From NCBI GenBank assembly GCA_003243955.1, contig QHCE01000082.1, forward strand, positions 1-56,410: 56,410 bases of DNA, read 5' to 3'. Each line of letters begins with the position of its first letter. Positions within the stretch are counted from its first letter, which is position 1. Source of the DNA: Acidimicrobiales bacterium. GTDB taxonomy: Bacteria; Actinomycetota; Actinomycetes; Mycobacteriales; QHCE01. A program made the translations under genes and the position numbers. Shown here piece after piece: positions 8,611 to 18,783 of this stretch. The notes beneath the pieces were generated by a model, which saw only the letters and a list, made by a program, of their open reading frames with translations, was not told the DNA's origin and ran no database searches.

Positions 8611-8832
8611 ATGGCAGACGACCAGAGCAACCACGGCCCCGAATGGGGCATGAGCACTGGTTGGGCCATTGTTGGCACGTTGATCAGCGGGATGCTCGTC
8701 TGGGGCGGCATCGGTTGGCTGATCGATTGGTGGTTTGACGTCAGCTTTGGGCTACCCATTGGTCTGGTGTTAGGTGCCGCCGCCGCAATCTTTCTCGTAG
8801 TGAAACGGTACGCAAACCTCTCGAGCGAGTAG
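8611..8832 (+). CDS. AtpZ/AtpI-family small membrane protein
   Basis: 73 aa from ATG 8611. Two hydrophobic segments (about residues 17-39 and 47-64) are separated by a short loop with IDWWFD. This is the arrangement of the F0F1-ATPase AtpZ/AtpI family (PF09527 type), which sits first in many ATP synthase operons and assists assembly or cation supply. It lies 66 bases upstream of atpB in the same direction, so it is most likely the first gene of the operon. Confidence 0.75.
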   Translation: MADDQSNHGPEWGMSTGWAIVGTLISGMLVWGGIGWLIDWWFDVSFGLPIGLVLGAAAAIFLVVKRYANLSSE

Positions 8833-8898
8833 CCAAATCCGAACTACCGACACCCTGAACCACCAACGACCAGAAATACCTACAATGGGAGAAAGGCG

Positions 8899-9687
8899 GT
8901 GCGAGTGAGTCTGGCAGCAGAGTTTCCACCAGGACTCCAAGACTTTGACTACGCACCTCTGGCGGATTTTCACGTTTTTGGCGTGGAATTCGCGATCACA
9001 AAGCTGACGTTACTTACCTGGATTGCCATCGCCGGCATCTCGATCTTTTTTCTACTGGCGGTTCGCAAGCCACAGCTGGTTCCCGGTCGCATGCAATGGA
9101 TGGGTGAGTCGGCGTATGGCTTCATCCGGGACGGCATGGCTCGTCAAGTAATCGGCGAAGCTGGAGTGCGATTTGCTCCTTACCTGACCACGCTATTTCT
9201 ATTCATTGTCGCTAATAACATCTACGGTGTCATCCCTCTCGCCCAAATTTCACCCACAGCCAAGATTTCACTACCAGTGGCGCTTGCGCTTATCTCATTC
9301 GTGCTGTTTAACTGGATCGGTATTCGGCAGCACGGTGCCGCTACTTACTTTCGAAACATTTTGTTTCCGCCAGGTGTGCCTGTCTGGCTGTACCCGCTGC
9401 TTACCCCGATCGAGTTTTTCTCCACCCTAGTAGTGCGGCCGGTTACACTCGCAGTGCGACTGTTTGCGAACATGTTCGCGGGACACTTGTTACTGCTGGT
9501 GTTCACCCTCGGCGGCGCCGCGCTTTTGGCGTCGGATAATTTTTTGTTTAAAGGTTTCTCATTCTTCTCGTTTGTGCTCGCCATCGTGTTGAGTTTGTTC
9601 GAATTCGCTGTGCAGTTGGTGCAGGCATATGTCTTCACCATTCTCACCGCGAGCTACCTGCAAGGGGCGTTGGAGCAACAGCACTGA
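8899..9687 (+). CDS. atpB: ATP synthase F0 subunit a
   Basis: 262 aa from GTG 8899, preceded by GGAGAAAGG. It is the membrane stator that forms the proton half-channels next to the c ring. The essential arginine is in LAVRLFANMFAGH at about residue 187, and five to six hydrophobic segments follow the family pattern, with conserved PLLTPIEFFS before the arginine helix and the final VQAYVFTILTASYL helix. It is followed after 82 bases by atpE. Ordinary composition, intact. Confidence 0.97.
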   Translation: MRVSLAAEFPPGLQDFDYAPLADFHVFGVEFAITKLTLLTWIAIAGISIFFLLAVRKPQLVPGRMQWMGESAYGFIRDGMARQVIGEAGVRFAPYLTTLFLFIVANNIYGVIPLAQISPTAKISLPVALALISFVLFNWIGIRQHGAATYFRNILFPPGVPVWLYPLLTPIEFFSTLVVRPVTLAVRLFANMFAGHLLLLVFTLGGAALLASDNFLFKGFSFFSFVLAIVLSLFEFAVQLVQAYVFTILTASYLQGALEQQH

Positions 9688-9769
9688 TTGCCGGCGTTGT
9701 TTCATCGCCATGCTTGACCATTAACCCGTACCCGCGTGAAAATCACGCGGCACGCACAGGAGGAACCCA

Positions 9770-9997
9770 ATGACTGAACTAGCCGCCGTGCAAGGCAGCC
9801 TCGCCGCCATTGGATACGGCCTTGCCGCAATTGGCCCAGGCGTCGGTGTCGGACTCGTTTTCGCCGCATACATCCAGGCCAGCGCTCGCCAACCAGCATC
9901 GGCCCGCTTGAACCTGCCATGGCTGTTTCTTGGCTTCGCGCTGATTGAAGCGCTGGCCTTATTCGGCATCGCATTCGGCTTCGTTTGGGCCGGGTAG
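9770..9997 (+). CDS. atpE: ATP synthase F0 subunit c
   Basis: 75 aa, two membrane helices in a hairpin. ATG 9770 has a good ribosome-binding site (AGGAGG at 9759-9764). The proton-binding carboxylate is Glu60 in [12 protein letters not shown], and the glycine-rich first helix ([16 protein letters not shown]) is typical of ring packing. The polar loop around RQP at residues 40-42 contacts gamma and epsilon. This subunit is the target of bedaquiline in mycobacteria; this reading makes no claim on susceptibility. The stop is 2 bases before the atpF ATG. Confidence 0.97.
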   Translation: MTELAAVQGSLAAIGYGLAAIGPGVGVGLVFAAYIQASARQPASARLNLPWLFLGFALIEALALFGIAFGFVWAG

Positions 9998-9999
9998 CT

Positions 10000-10608
10000 A
10001 TGAGTTCGGCGCCGCTCTTGACAGACCCATTGTTTTTAGCTGCTCCATTGGTTTCAGCTGCAGAGAGGCCGCCGATCGTTCCGGTCGTCGGTGAGCTCAT
10101 CATCGGTTTTATCGCGTTCGGCATCTTGTGTTTCATCTTGATGCGGTATGTCTTTCCCAAAATGGAGCAGACCTATCGAGCCCGTGTCGATGCCATTGAG
10201 GGGGGGCTGCGCCGAGCTGAGCAGGCCCAAGAGCAGGCTCAGCAGCTGCTCGAGCGCTACAATTCTCAGCTTGCTCAGGCGCGGGGTGAAGCTCTGCGGA
10301 TCCGGGATGAAGCGCGCGAAGAGGGCCACCAAATTCTGCAGGACCTACGCGTCCAAGCTAACACCGAAGCTCAGCGCATAATTGCCCATGGCGAGCAGCA
10401 ACTGGCTACTTCTCGCCAGCAGCTAGTCAGTCAGCTGCGCACCGAGATCGGGGAGCTTTCGGTAGAATTGGCGAGCCGCATTGTTGGGGAGGCGTTGGCT
10501 GATCAGACGCGTCAGACAGGCACCGTGGAGCGTTTCCTGGATGAGCTGGAGCGAAGCAACGATCGGGCTTCGGCTGGGGTGGCGCGTTCGACGCCGGGTG
10601 AAAGCTAA
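10000..10608 (+). CDS. atpF: ATP synthase F0 subunit b
   Basis: 202 aa from ATG 10000. One N-terminal membrane segment (about residues 31-53) is followed by a long charged coiled coil rich in Q, E, R and A, which forms the peripheral stalk. It ends in a variable tail. The TAA stop overlaps the ATG of atpH, so the b and delta subunits are translationally coupled in equal amounts. In Mycobacterium a second b-like domain is fused to delta; that fusion is absent here. Confidence 0.95.
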   Translation: MSSAPLLTDPLFLAAPLVSAAERPPIVPVVGELIIGFIAFGILCFILMRYVFPKMEQTYRARVDAIEGGLRRAEQAQEQAQQLLERYNSQLAQARGEALRIRDEAREEGHQILQDLRVQANTEAQRIIAHGEQQLATSRQQLVSQLRTEIGELSVELASRIVGEALADQTRQTGTVERFLDELERSNDRASAGVARSTPGES

Positions 10609-11444
10609 TGCGAGCGGCCAGCCGTGAGTCGCTTGCCAGTGCCCGGGAACAGCTGACTGAGCTGGTCAATACCGGTACTGGCAGTGCCACCCAAGGGAGT
10701 GCCGCGTGGCAGGATCTAGCCGCTCAGCTGCGTAGTGTGGCCGCGCTGCTGGTAGCAGAACCTGGCCTACGCCGAGCATTGTCGAATCCAGCACGCTTGC
10801 CGCAGCGTCGAGCCGAACTTCTTGAGTCGTTGCTGGGTAGCCGGGTTGGCGCTATCGCGCTACGCGTGCTCGATGTTGTGGTTCGACAGCGCTGGTCGAG
10901 TGCGGCTGATCTCCTTGGCGCTATCGAGCTGCTAGCGGTGGACTCCGAGCTTGAGACCGCAGCGAGCGATGGAGTGCTAGACGATGCTGAAGACGAGTTG
11001 TTCCGCTTCCAGCAGATTGTCGGAGCGCATGCGGAGTTAACGCAAGCGCTCAGCTACGGAGGGAGCCCGGTTGCCGCGCGAGCAGAACTAGCGAAGCAGT
11101 TGCTGGACGGTAAAGCCGCTCCGGTGACGATCCGTCTGGTGACAATGGCGCTACACGGCTTGGGTGGACGCGGCTTTCAGGCTGGGCTGGCTCGACTGGT
11201 GGAGCTGGTTGCGCAGCGGCGTGAATCCCAGGTTGCCTATGTACGATCGGCGGCCCCACTCACCGTCGACCAGGAGGAACGGTTGACCAGGCACCTGAGC
11301 GCAGTCTACGGCCAGCAGATCTCACTGCACGTCAGAATCGATCCCGCCGTCATCGGTGGAGCGATTGTGGAGATTGGCGACGATCGCTATGACGGTAGCA
11401 TCGGCCGCCTTCTCGAGCAGGCACGAACCGCAATAGCGAGATAG
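10608..11444 (+). CDS. atpH: ATP synthase F1 subunit delta
   Basis: 278 aa from ATG 10608, sharing one base with the atpF stop. It caps the F1 hexamer and holds the peripheral stalk. The length is that of the Corynebacterium-type delta (about 270 aa), longer than the roughly 180 aa of E. coli but without the fused b' domain of mycobacteria (about 440 aa). The C-terminal delta signature is visible in DQEERLTRHLSAVYGQQISL and the IGGAIVEIGD segment. It is separated from atpA by 176 bases that hold an unusual inverted repeat. Confidence 0.94.
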   Translation: MRAASRESLASAREQLTELVNTGTGSATQGSAAWQDLAAQLRSVAALLVAEPGLRRALSNPARLPQRRAELLESLLGSRVGAIALRVLDVVVRQRWSSAADLLGAIELLAVDSELETAASDGVLDDAEDELFRFQQIVGAHAELTQALSYGGSPVAARAELAKQLLDGKAAPVTIRLVTMALHGLGGRGFQAGLARLVELVAQRRESQVAYVRSAAPLTVDQEERLTRHLSAVYGQQISLHVRIDPAVIGGAIVEIGDDRYDGSIGRLLEQARTAIAR

Positions 11445-11468
11445 CTGGCAAACTGAAAATTTTATAAA

Positions 11469-11584
11469 GTGCCTGTCAGAAGTTTTCTGCCAAGGCCGCA
11501 GGAGCCGCCGCGTACGTGGGCGGAGCGAAGCGGAGCAGGTACGCAAGGTGACGAGAACGCCGGCAGGGAACTCCTGACAGGCAC
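11469..11584. repeat. 116-nt nested inverted repeat between atpH and atpA
   Basis: The outer arms, 11469-11491 and 11562-11584, are 23 bases each and match at 19 positions (both begin GTGCCTGTCAG when read inward). Inside, GCGTAC (11510-11515) pairs with GTACGC (11539-11544) around a purine-rich loop, so the whole can fold as a branched hairpin. There is no T-run after it and no coding frame in it. It could be an RNA structure that tunes expression within the operon, or a small non-autonomous repeat element. No second copy was found in this window. Confidence 0.7.
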
Positions 11585-11620
11585 CCCTAGCCCGACTACC
11601 ACAGTAATGAGGATTATCGA

Positions 11621-13174
11621 ATGGCTGAGCTGACAATCTCCGCCGAGGAGATCCGGGGCGCCCTGGAACGTTATATCTCATCGGTTACCACCGACGTGTC
11701 CGCTGAAGAGATTGGCGTAGTCACCGAAGCGGGTGACGGAATCGCCCGCGTAGAGGGACTGCCCTCGGCGATGACGAATGAGCTGCTGCGCTTCGAAGAT
11801 GGCACGCTGGGCATCGCGTTGAACCTGGACGTGCGGGAGATTGGCGTCATCATTCTCGGCGCTTTCGACCGTGTCGAAGAAGGCCAGTCGGTGTATCGAA
11901 CCGGTGAGATCCTTTCGGTCCCGGTCGGTGATGGTTTCCTTGGCCGAGTGGTGGACCCGCTCGGCCAGCCGCTGGACGGCCAAGGTGAGATCGCTACCGA
12001 GGCTACTCGTGCGCTGGAGCTGCAAGCCCCGAGTGTGGTGCAGCGCCAGCCGGTGAAAGAGCCGCTGCAGACGGGGATCAAAGCTATTGACGCCATGACC
12101 GCGATCGGTCGTGGCCAGCGCCAGCTGATTATTGGGGATCGGCAAACCGGCAAGACGGCCATCGCCATCGACACGATCATCAACCAGCGGGACAACTGGC
12201 ACAGCGGCGATCCGCGCAAGCAGGTCAAATGCATTTACGTCGCGGTGGGGCAGAAAGCTTCCACGATCGCCGCAGTAAAGGGAGCGTTGGAAAAGCACGG
12301 CGCGATGGAGTACACCACCATTGTGGCTGCCCCGGCCTCTGACCCCGCCGGCTTCAAGTACCTTGCGCCTTACACCGGCTCGGCCATCGGCCAGCACTGG
12401 ATGTATCACGGCCAGCATGTACTGATCGTCTTCGACGACCTGTCCAAACAGGCTGAGGCTTACCGCGCGGTATCGCTGCTGCTACGCCGCCCGCCGGGAC
12501 GAGAGGCATACCCCGGAGACGTGTTCTACTTGCATTCTCGGCTGCTGGAGCGTTGCGCGAAGCTGTCGGATTCCCTCGGTGCTGGTTCCATGACCGGCCT
12601 GCCGATCATCGAAACCAAGGGTAACGACATCTCCGCCTACATCCCCACTAACGTCATCTCGATCACCGACGGCCAGATCTTCTTGGAGACGGATCTGTTC
12701 AACTCTGGTCAGCGGCCAGCGGTGAACGTCGGCAACTCGGTGTCCCGCGTTGGGGGAGCCGCACAGATCAAGGCGATGAAATCAGTGGCGGGCCGGCTCA
12801 AGCTGGACCTGGCCCAGTACCGCGAGCTGGAGGCGTTCTCCGCGTTTGGTTCGGATTTGGACAAGACGTCACAGGTGCAGCTGGATCGCGGAGCTCGGTT
12901 GGTGGAGCTGCTGCGGCAAGGCCAATATGAGCCATTCCCGGTGGCGCATGAAGTTGTGTCGGTGTGGGCGGGTACCACTGGTCAGCTCGACGACATCGCT
13001 GTTTCCGATGTCCGCGCGTTTGAGGCCGAGCTCATCTCGTATCTGCGGCATCAGCGTAGTGACGTGCTGGCCAGTATCTCCGAAACCGGGAAGCTCTCCG
13101 ATGACGCTGTGGAGAGCCTGCGGAGCGCGGTCGAACACGTCAAAGAGACGTTCAAGGCTGCGAGTGGGGCCTGA
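11621..13174 (+). CDS. atpA: ATP synthase F1 subunit alpha
   Basis: 517 aa from ATG 11621, with GAGG 8 bases upstream. It is the non-catalytic nucleotide-binding subunit of the alpha3beta3 hexamer. The P-loop GDRQTGKT lies at residues 172-179, and the beta-barrel start and the [17 protein letters not shown] signature near residue 366 are both present. The C-terminus is short, without the long extension that limits ATP hydrolysis in mycobacteria. atpG starts 3 bases after the stop. Confidence 0.98.
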   Translation: MAELTISAEEIRGALERYISSVTTDVSAEEIGVVTEAGDGIARVEGLPSAMTNELLRFEDGTLGIALNLDVREIGVIILGAFDRVEEGQSVYRTGEILSVPVGDGFLGRVVDPLGQPLDGQGEIATEATRALELQAPSVVQRQPVKEPLQTGIKAIDAMTAIGRGQRQLIIGDRQTGKTAIAIDTIINQRDNWHSGDPRKQVKCIYVAVGQKASTIAAVKGALEKHGAMEYTTIVAAPASDPAGFKYLAPYTGSAIGQHWMYHGQHVLIVFDDLSKQAEAYRAVSLLLRRPPGREAYPGDVFYLHSRLLERCAKLSDSLGAGSMTGLPIIETKGNDISAYIPTNVISITDGQIFLETDLFNSGQRPAVNVGNSVSRVGGAAQIKAMKSVAGRLKLDLAQYRELEAFSAFGSDLDKTSQVQLDRGARLVELLRQGQYEPFPVAHEVVSVWAGTTGQLDDIAVSDVRAFEAELISYLRHQRSDVLASISETGKLSDDAVESLRSAVEHVKETFKAASGA

Positions 13175-13177
13175 CCT

Positions 13178-14125
13178 ATGGGTGCGCAGGTTCGAGTATT
13201 ACGACGCCGAATCCGTTCGGTCCAGTCGACAAAAAAGATCACGAAGGCGATGGAGCTGATCGCTGCCTCGCGCATCGTTAAGGCACAACACCGGGTTGCC
13301 GCGGCGACACCGTATACGGCTGAGCTCACCAAGGTGCTCACCGCGCTGTCGGGGAACGCAACCGTGGACCACCCGTTGCTCACCCCGCGAGAAACAGTGC
13401 GTCGGGCTGGGGTTGTCGTGATTACTAGTGACCGCGGTTTGGCTGGGGCCTACAACGCCAACGTGCTCCGCGCCGCCGAGCAACTGATGGATCGACTAGC
13501 CGCCCGACAGATAGATTCGGAGCTGTTCGTGGTGGGGCGCAAAGGCGCCAACTACTACCGTTTTCGTGGCCGAGGGCTGGCCGCCGGCTGGTCTGGCTTC
13601 TCCGAGCAGCCCAGCTATGCCGATGCGCAACGCATAAGCCAGACGCTAGTCCCGAGCTTCTTGGCGGGTAGCCACAGGAGCGTTGACAAAACTGCCCGTA
13701 ATGCTGACGGGGGTGTTAGCGTCGGTGTCGATGAGCTGCACCTGGTGTATACCCATTTTCGTAATATGCTGAACCAGGAGCCAGTGACGTATCGGTGCGC
13801 CCCGATGGAGATCCCCGCCGATGCGCAGCCGGATCCAGCGCAGCTACGCGCGGCATACGAGTTTGAGCCGGGCGCCTCGGCGTTGTTGGATAGTTTGTTG
13901 CCCAACTATGTCACTGCGGTAGTTCATTCCGCGCTGCTGGAATCGGCGGCGTCGGAGTCAGCGGCCCGACGCCGCGCTATGAAAGCCGCTACCGACAATG
14001 CGCAAGATCTGATTCGCAGCCTCACTCGTGAGGCGAACCAGGCCCGACAGGCCGATATTACCCAAGAGATCAGCGAGATCGTCGGTGGAGCCGACGCACT
14101 TGCGGCAACAGGAAGTGACGAGTAG
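13178..14125 (+). CDS. atpG: ATP synthase F1 subunit gamma
   Basis: 315 aa from ATG 13178. It is the central rotor shaft. The N-terminal coiled-coil start (RVLRRRIRSVQSTKKITKAM) and the C-terminal ESAASESAARRRAMKAATDN helix are the conserved gamma ends. A segment near residues 165-185 (VDKTARNADGGVSVG) resembles the extra loop found in Mycobacteriales gamma subunits. Its stop is directly followed by the atpD ATG with no gap. Confidence 0.97.
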   Translation: MGAQVRVLRRRIRSVQSTKKITKAMELIAASRIVKAQHRVAAATPYTAELTKVLTALSGNATVDHPLLTPRETVRRAGVVVITSDRGLAGAYNANVLRAAEQLMDRLAARQIDSELFVVGRKGANYYRFRGRGLAAGWSGFSEQPSYADAQRISQTLVPSFLAGSHRSVDKTARNADGGVSVGVDELHLVYTHFRNMLNQEPVTYRCAPMEIPADAQPDPAQLRAAYEFEPGASALLDSLLPNYVTAVVHSALLESAASESAARRRAMKAATDNAQDLIRSLTREANQARQADITQEISEIVGGADALAATGSDE

Positions 14126-15616
<1,491 letters not shown>

Positions 15617-15702
15617 GCTGAGCAACGGCCTGTGAGTTGCTCCCCCAACTTGGCAAAAGAAGCTACTCGGACACGGCGTCGAGAAGAAAGAGAAGATCTA
15701 AC

Positions 15703-15996
15703 ATGACTGAGCTCTCTAGCCATCTGTTGGTGAGTGTGGTTGCGGTCGATCATGCCGTGTGGTCGGGCGCGGCGAAGATGGTCACCGCCACTACCACTGA
15801 AGGCGAGCTGGGCGTGCTGCCCGGGCATGCACCGCTGCTGGGTCAGCTGGTGGACGGCAGCCAGGTGAAGATCGAAACCGACGACGGTGATCACCTTTTC
15901 GAAGTGTATGGTGGGTATCTGTCCGTCACCGACGAAGGCGTGTCGATACCGGTGGAATCCGCGAAGGAGCTCGACGCGTCGGCCCCACCGTCCTGA
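15703..15996 (+). CDS. atpC: ATP synthase F1 subunit epsilon
   Basis: 97 aa from ATG 15703; the frame is open further upstream, but the homologous start is here, after an AAAGAGAAG ribosome-binding site. Only the N-terminal beta-sandwich is present (signature GELGVLPGHAPLLGQL near residues 31-46). The C-terminal helical domain is very short, as usual for actinobacterial epsilon. It contacts gamma and the c ring. It is the last gene of the operon and converges on the gene at 15891-16448. Confidence 0.95.
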   Translation: MTELSSHLLVSVVAVDHAVWSGAAKMVTATTTEGELGVLPGHAPLLGQLVDGSQVKIETDDGDHLFEVYGGYLSVTDEGVSIPVESAKELDASAPPS

Positions 15997-16448
15997 GTGA
16001 AGCCTTTCGTCGGTTGGTCAGCGCCCCGACCGAGGCCTGCGCGGAGCCCTCCCTGGCCATGACCAGTTCTTTCGGATCCCGGCAGCATGTGACGACCTCG
16101 GTGGCGTATGTGCTGGCGGGTTCGTTCTGAGGCGACGTATCGCCCACTCCGTAAGCTTGGGGCGGCGATCTCCTCGAGTCTTGTCGAGATGAAGTCCTCT
16201 TCAGGATCGCGATGCTCGCGTTGCAGCTCCCAGCGGAGCAAGTGGAACGCCGTGCGGCCCGCGACCGCGACGAGGCACTCGTTCACCACCCGAGGTTCGC
16301 AGTTCATCGCGGCGAGCGCTGCGTTGAGTTCACGATCCACCACGTCGCTCTCGACCGATTCGTAGTCTTGGGTGGCGCTCATGAGCCCTACCAGGTCGGT
16401 CCAGATCGGGCTGGCGTCGGGAGCTATCTCCGAGTTCCGCGTCACCAC
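15891..16448 (-). CDS. Hypothetical protein, possibly frameshifted
   Basis: 185 codons from GTG 16448. The first 115 residues look genuine: acidic and helical, with a segment (NECLVAVAGRTAFHLLRWEL) like a small HTH or helical bundle. Near residue 110 a different frame becomes more protein-like (ASTYATEVVTCCRDPKELVM), and the present frame continues antisense over the last 106 bases of atpC, so I suspect an indel near 16110. No family recognised. It overlaps by a few bases the end of the broken Abi gene, on the same strand. Confidence 0.4.
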   Translation of the reverse strand: MVTRNSEIAPDASPIWTDLVGLMSATQDYESVESDVVDRELNAALAAMNCEPRVVNECLVAVAGRTAFHLLRWELQREHRDPEEDFISTRLEEIAAPSLRSGRYVASERTRQHIRHRGRHMLPGSERTGHGQGGLRAGLGRGADQPTKGFTQDGGADASSSFADSTGIDTPSSVTDRYPPYTSKR

Positions 16449-17137
16449 CGAGGGTGTCTCGTTGCTGCTGTAGTCGGTTCAGGCTCCGCACTGACGGCAG
16501 GTCGAGCCACGAGTTGGCTGGTAACGGTGGATTGCCGTTCTACCCAGGTGCGGTAGTTAGGGTTGATCCATTCCAGTAGGGTCAAGAGCTCTTCGTGGCG
16601 TTGCTCTAGCCGCTCAGCGTGGATGGGTTCGTGATGAGCAATGCGGTCCGTAGTTCATGAAGCCTGACTAGCGGGGAATGTACCTGGCTGCGTTTACCTA
16701 TGGCCGGGGAAGGCCCGGTGTAGAGGCCTCCGTGCCATAGGGTGCGGTCATACTGTGTGGCTACCAGGTATCGCCAAAACCCGAAGCTCAGCTCTGCTAC
16801 CACGCGGCCAGGAGTTTCGGGCTTGGCGCTCTTGCCCGTTGTGGCTCGCTGACGTGCGACTGCAATATCCATGCAATGCCGGAGAGTAAGAATCTTGCCT
16901 GGGTTCAAATACCAGCGAGCTTCGCCATAGTTGCGGATGCTCCAGGTGGTTAACTGTTCGTGCATAGCGTTTCGAACTAGCACTTCGAGGTGTGCGATGT
17001 CAGCCCATAATGCGGCAGAGATTGCATTGTTCCATTCATACAGCGCTAGTGTCGGGCATCGTCGCTAGCCGCTCGGCGGTAAGGGCCGAACCGTTCCTTT
17101 GACAATCCCTGATGATCATGTGCGCAAATTCCGTCAT
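16442..17137 (-). pseudogene. Abi_2-family HEPN gene, two frameshifts
   Basis: This is a clear paralogue of the intact gene at 18784-19485: GLSKERFGPYRRA, ALWADIAHLEVLVRNAMHEQ and ELSFGFWRYL are all present. One base is missing near 17055, between the N-terminal segment and the rest. A second is missing inside the HEPN motif, where CGGAACCGC of the intact copy is CGGACCGC here (about 16649), so RNRIAHH is destroyed. The tail beyond the second shift still resembles the intact copy and ends at TGA 16442-16444. The leader hairpins remain upstream. Loss of the catalytic motif means the protein cannot act as a HEPN nuclease. Confidence 0.85.
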
Positions 17138-17168
17138 CTATTGCTTCCGTGATAGAGTAGTAACGAAG

Positions 17169-17259
17169 ACCCCGGTCCGCCTCTACCCGTGAGGGATATG
17201 CCGCCGGGGTTTCGCCTTGGTTATGCTCTGGGCCGCCGTGTGCGTCGCATTACCGATGC
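17169..17259 (-). ncRNA. Structured leader RNA of broken Abi copy (candidate)
   Basis: Read on the minus strand: hairpin 1 is GCAT-CGGTA-ATGC (17259-17247), then a 36-nt link, then hairpin 2 with outer stem ACCCCGG/CCGGGGT (17210-17169) and an inner CCC-TCAC-GGG hairpin. The broken Abi start codon is 32 bases further on. The sequence is retained although the gene is dead, and it aligns with 19516-19599 over its whole length. Confidence 0.55.
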
Positions 17260-17374
17260 CGAACATATGCACCACTGTGTACGGTGCCTGTGACAGATTC
17301 AGCTTCCTCGCGGCGGCATCGAGGATTGGAACGCAAGGCGCATGAGCTGGGGAGCCAGCGTCGGCGCACTGTGT

Positions 17375-18625
17375 CTAGGTCCACAAAGCGCTGATGGGTA
17401 GGGCGGTGAGTCGATCTCCAAATGAGAGTGGCCGGGCTCCGGTATAGAAAACGAATCCATGGATAAAGCTCTCGCCGAGCGCGTCCCGGAGAGCGCTGAG
17501 GCCTTTGAAGTCTTTGAAGTCAACTGAATCTGTGGATTTGGCTTCTATGCCAAGAATTTTTCCATTTGCGCGTTCTACCACTACATCAACTTCAGCGCCC
17601 TGGCTGACACGCCAGTGATGCAGACTTACCGGAAAAGGTGCCCAGCTTGCTTGTTTGGCTACCTCGTTGACGATGAAGGATTCCACGAGCGACCCTCGAG
17701 CAGGTGATACTCGTGCGGCAAGCCCGTCGGAGTCAACACCGAGGAGATGCGCAGCAAGCCCCGTATCCGTCACGTGAAGTTTAGGCCGATGAACTACTTT
17801 CGCCACCAGATTTCGTGACCAAGCGGGCAAGAATCGAATAAGAAATACGGTTTCCAGCAGATTTAGATAGCGACTTACCGTGGTGCGGTGAAGTTGCAAA
17901 TCACTTCCGGCCTTCACCGCGTTCAGCTCCTGAGCGGTACTAGCCGCGGCTAGATGAAGTAGCTGAGTTAGATTGCTGGGAGTCTCAATCTGAGCCATTT
18001 CCCGCACATCAGTGTCGATGACCGCTGAAATATATGTGCGGTACCACTCGTTGCGGGAGCGTTCCGATTGCATGGCTATGGGTTCCGGGTAAGAGCCTCG
18101 GCAGATGAGTTGAAAGTAGTCGTCGCGGACGTATTCGCTGGGCAGAGAAGATCTCAATGTTTCGGCTTGGGTAAAAGCGGTTGCAATGAATGAGCTGTTT
18201 GATCGCGCCAGCTCTTGTTCAGCGAATGGCCACACTTCAACAATTCCAGCCCGTCCCGCCAGCGACTCCGTCAGGGATGGGGTCGACAAAAACCGAGTCG
18301 ACCCGGCAAGGATGAATTGCCCCCGTGCCCCCTGGGAATCAACGGCACTCTTGATGGCAAGTACGAGATCATCACCTCCCCGCTGAACCTCGTCGATCAT
18401 CAGGGGGCGATTGCCTGCCGATATGAAAACCCCAGGGTCCGCTCGCGACGCTGCCCGTAAAGCCTGGTCGTCGAGGGTGAGATAGGTGCCACCATAGCGA
18501 TTCCCAAGCTGCTTGAGCAGCGTTGTCTTCCCGGACTGCCGTGGACCGTTGATAATCAGGACCCGGAAACTTCCCAGAAACTCCTCGGCATGAGAAGCGA
18601 TAAAACGAGGTACAAGTTCAACCAT
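17375..18625 (-). CDS. AAA ATPase with DUF4143 domain
   Basis: 416 aa from ATG 18625. It belongs to the DUF4143 ATPase family: Walker A GPRQSGKTT at residues 27-35, Walker B PLMIDEVQ near 74-81, a winged-helix-like middle (TTVSRYLNLLETVFLIRFLP), and a C-terminal PD-(D/E)xK nuclease-like patch (EVDVVVE-x8-IEAKST). These proteins are frequent in accessory regions and are suspected to be DNA-acting mobile or defence elements; their function is not established. Upstream lie four evenly spaced TGTCGGTT repeats. Directly repeated Abi cassettes flank it on both sides, which suggests acquisition or duplication in this island. Confidence 0.9.
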   Translation of the reverse strand: MVELVPRFIASHAEEFLGSFRVLIINGPRQSGKTTLLKQLGNRYGGTYLTLDDQALRAASRADPGVFISAGNRPLMIDEVQRGGDDLVLAIKSAVDSQGARGQFILAGSTRFLSTPSLTESLAGRAGIVEVWPFAEQELARSNSSFIATAFTQAETLRSSLPSEYVRDDYFQLICRGSYPEPIAMQSERSRNEWYRTYISAVIDTDVREMAQIETPSNLTQLLHLAAASTAQELNAVKAGSDLQLHRTTVSRYLNLLETVFLIRFLPAWSRNLVAKVVHRPKLHVTDTGLAAHLLGVDSDGLAARVSPARGSLVESFIVNEVAKQASWAPFPVSLHHWRVSQGAEVDVVVERANGKILGIEAKSTDSVDFKDFKGLSALRDALGESFIHGFVFYTGARPLSFGDRLTALPISALWT

Positions 18626-18648
18626 GGGTCCAACACCTCCGGACTATC

Positions 18649-18724
18649 AACCGACATTTGAGAGGGCTGATAACCGACAGAGTAGCACCCTCCAACCGAC
18701 ATTTAAGAAGAGTCGGAACCGACA
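18649..18724 (-). repeat. Four TGTCGGTT iterons before the DUF4143 gene
   Basis: AACCGACA on the plus strand (TGTCGGTT on the gene strand) occurs at 18649-18656, 18672-18679, 18694-18701 and 18717-18724. The start-to-start spacing is 23, 22 and 23 bases, close to two helical turns, so bound proteins would lie on one face of the DNA. Two of the copies share the longer form AAATGTCGGTTG. They lie 24 to 99 bases upstream of the start codon, where they would serve as an operator or as the recognition site of the ATPase. Confidence 0.8.
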
Positions 18725-18783
18725 CAGATGGAACAGGCTTGTAGCCACCCCGTTTTGAAGGTTCTCGAGATTGGCTTCCTTGC

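Noticed and set aside
16642-16660. Programmed frameshift in the broken Abi gene
   Set aside because: No slippery heptamer, and the change deletes a base within the catalytic motif in comparison with the intact copy.
17285-17660. CRISPR array suspected in the repeat-rich Abi region
   Set aside because: The repeats are a duplicated gene and leader, not short evenly spaced repeats with unique spacers; no cas genes are present.
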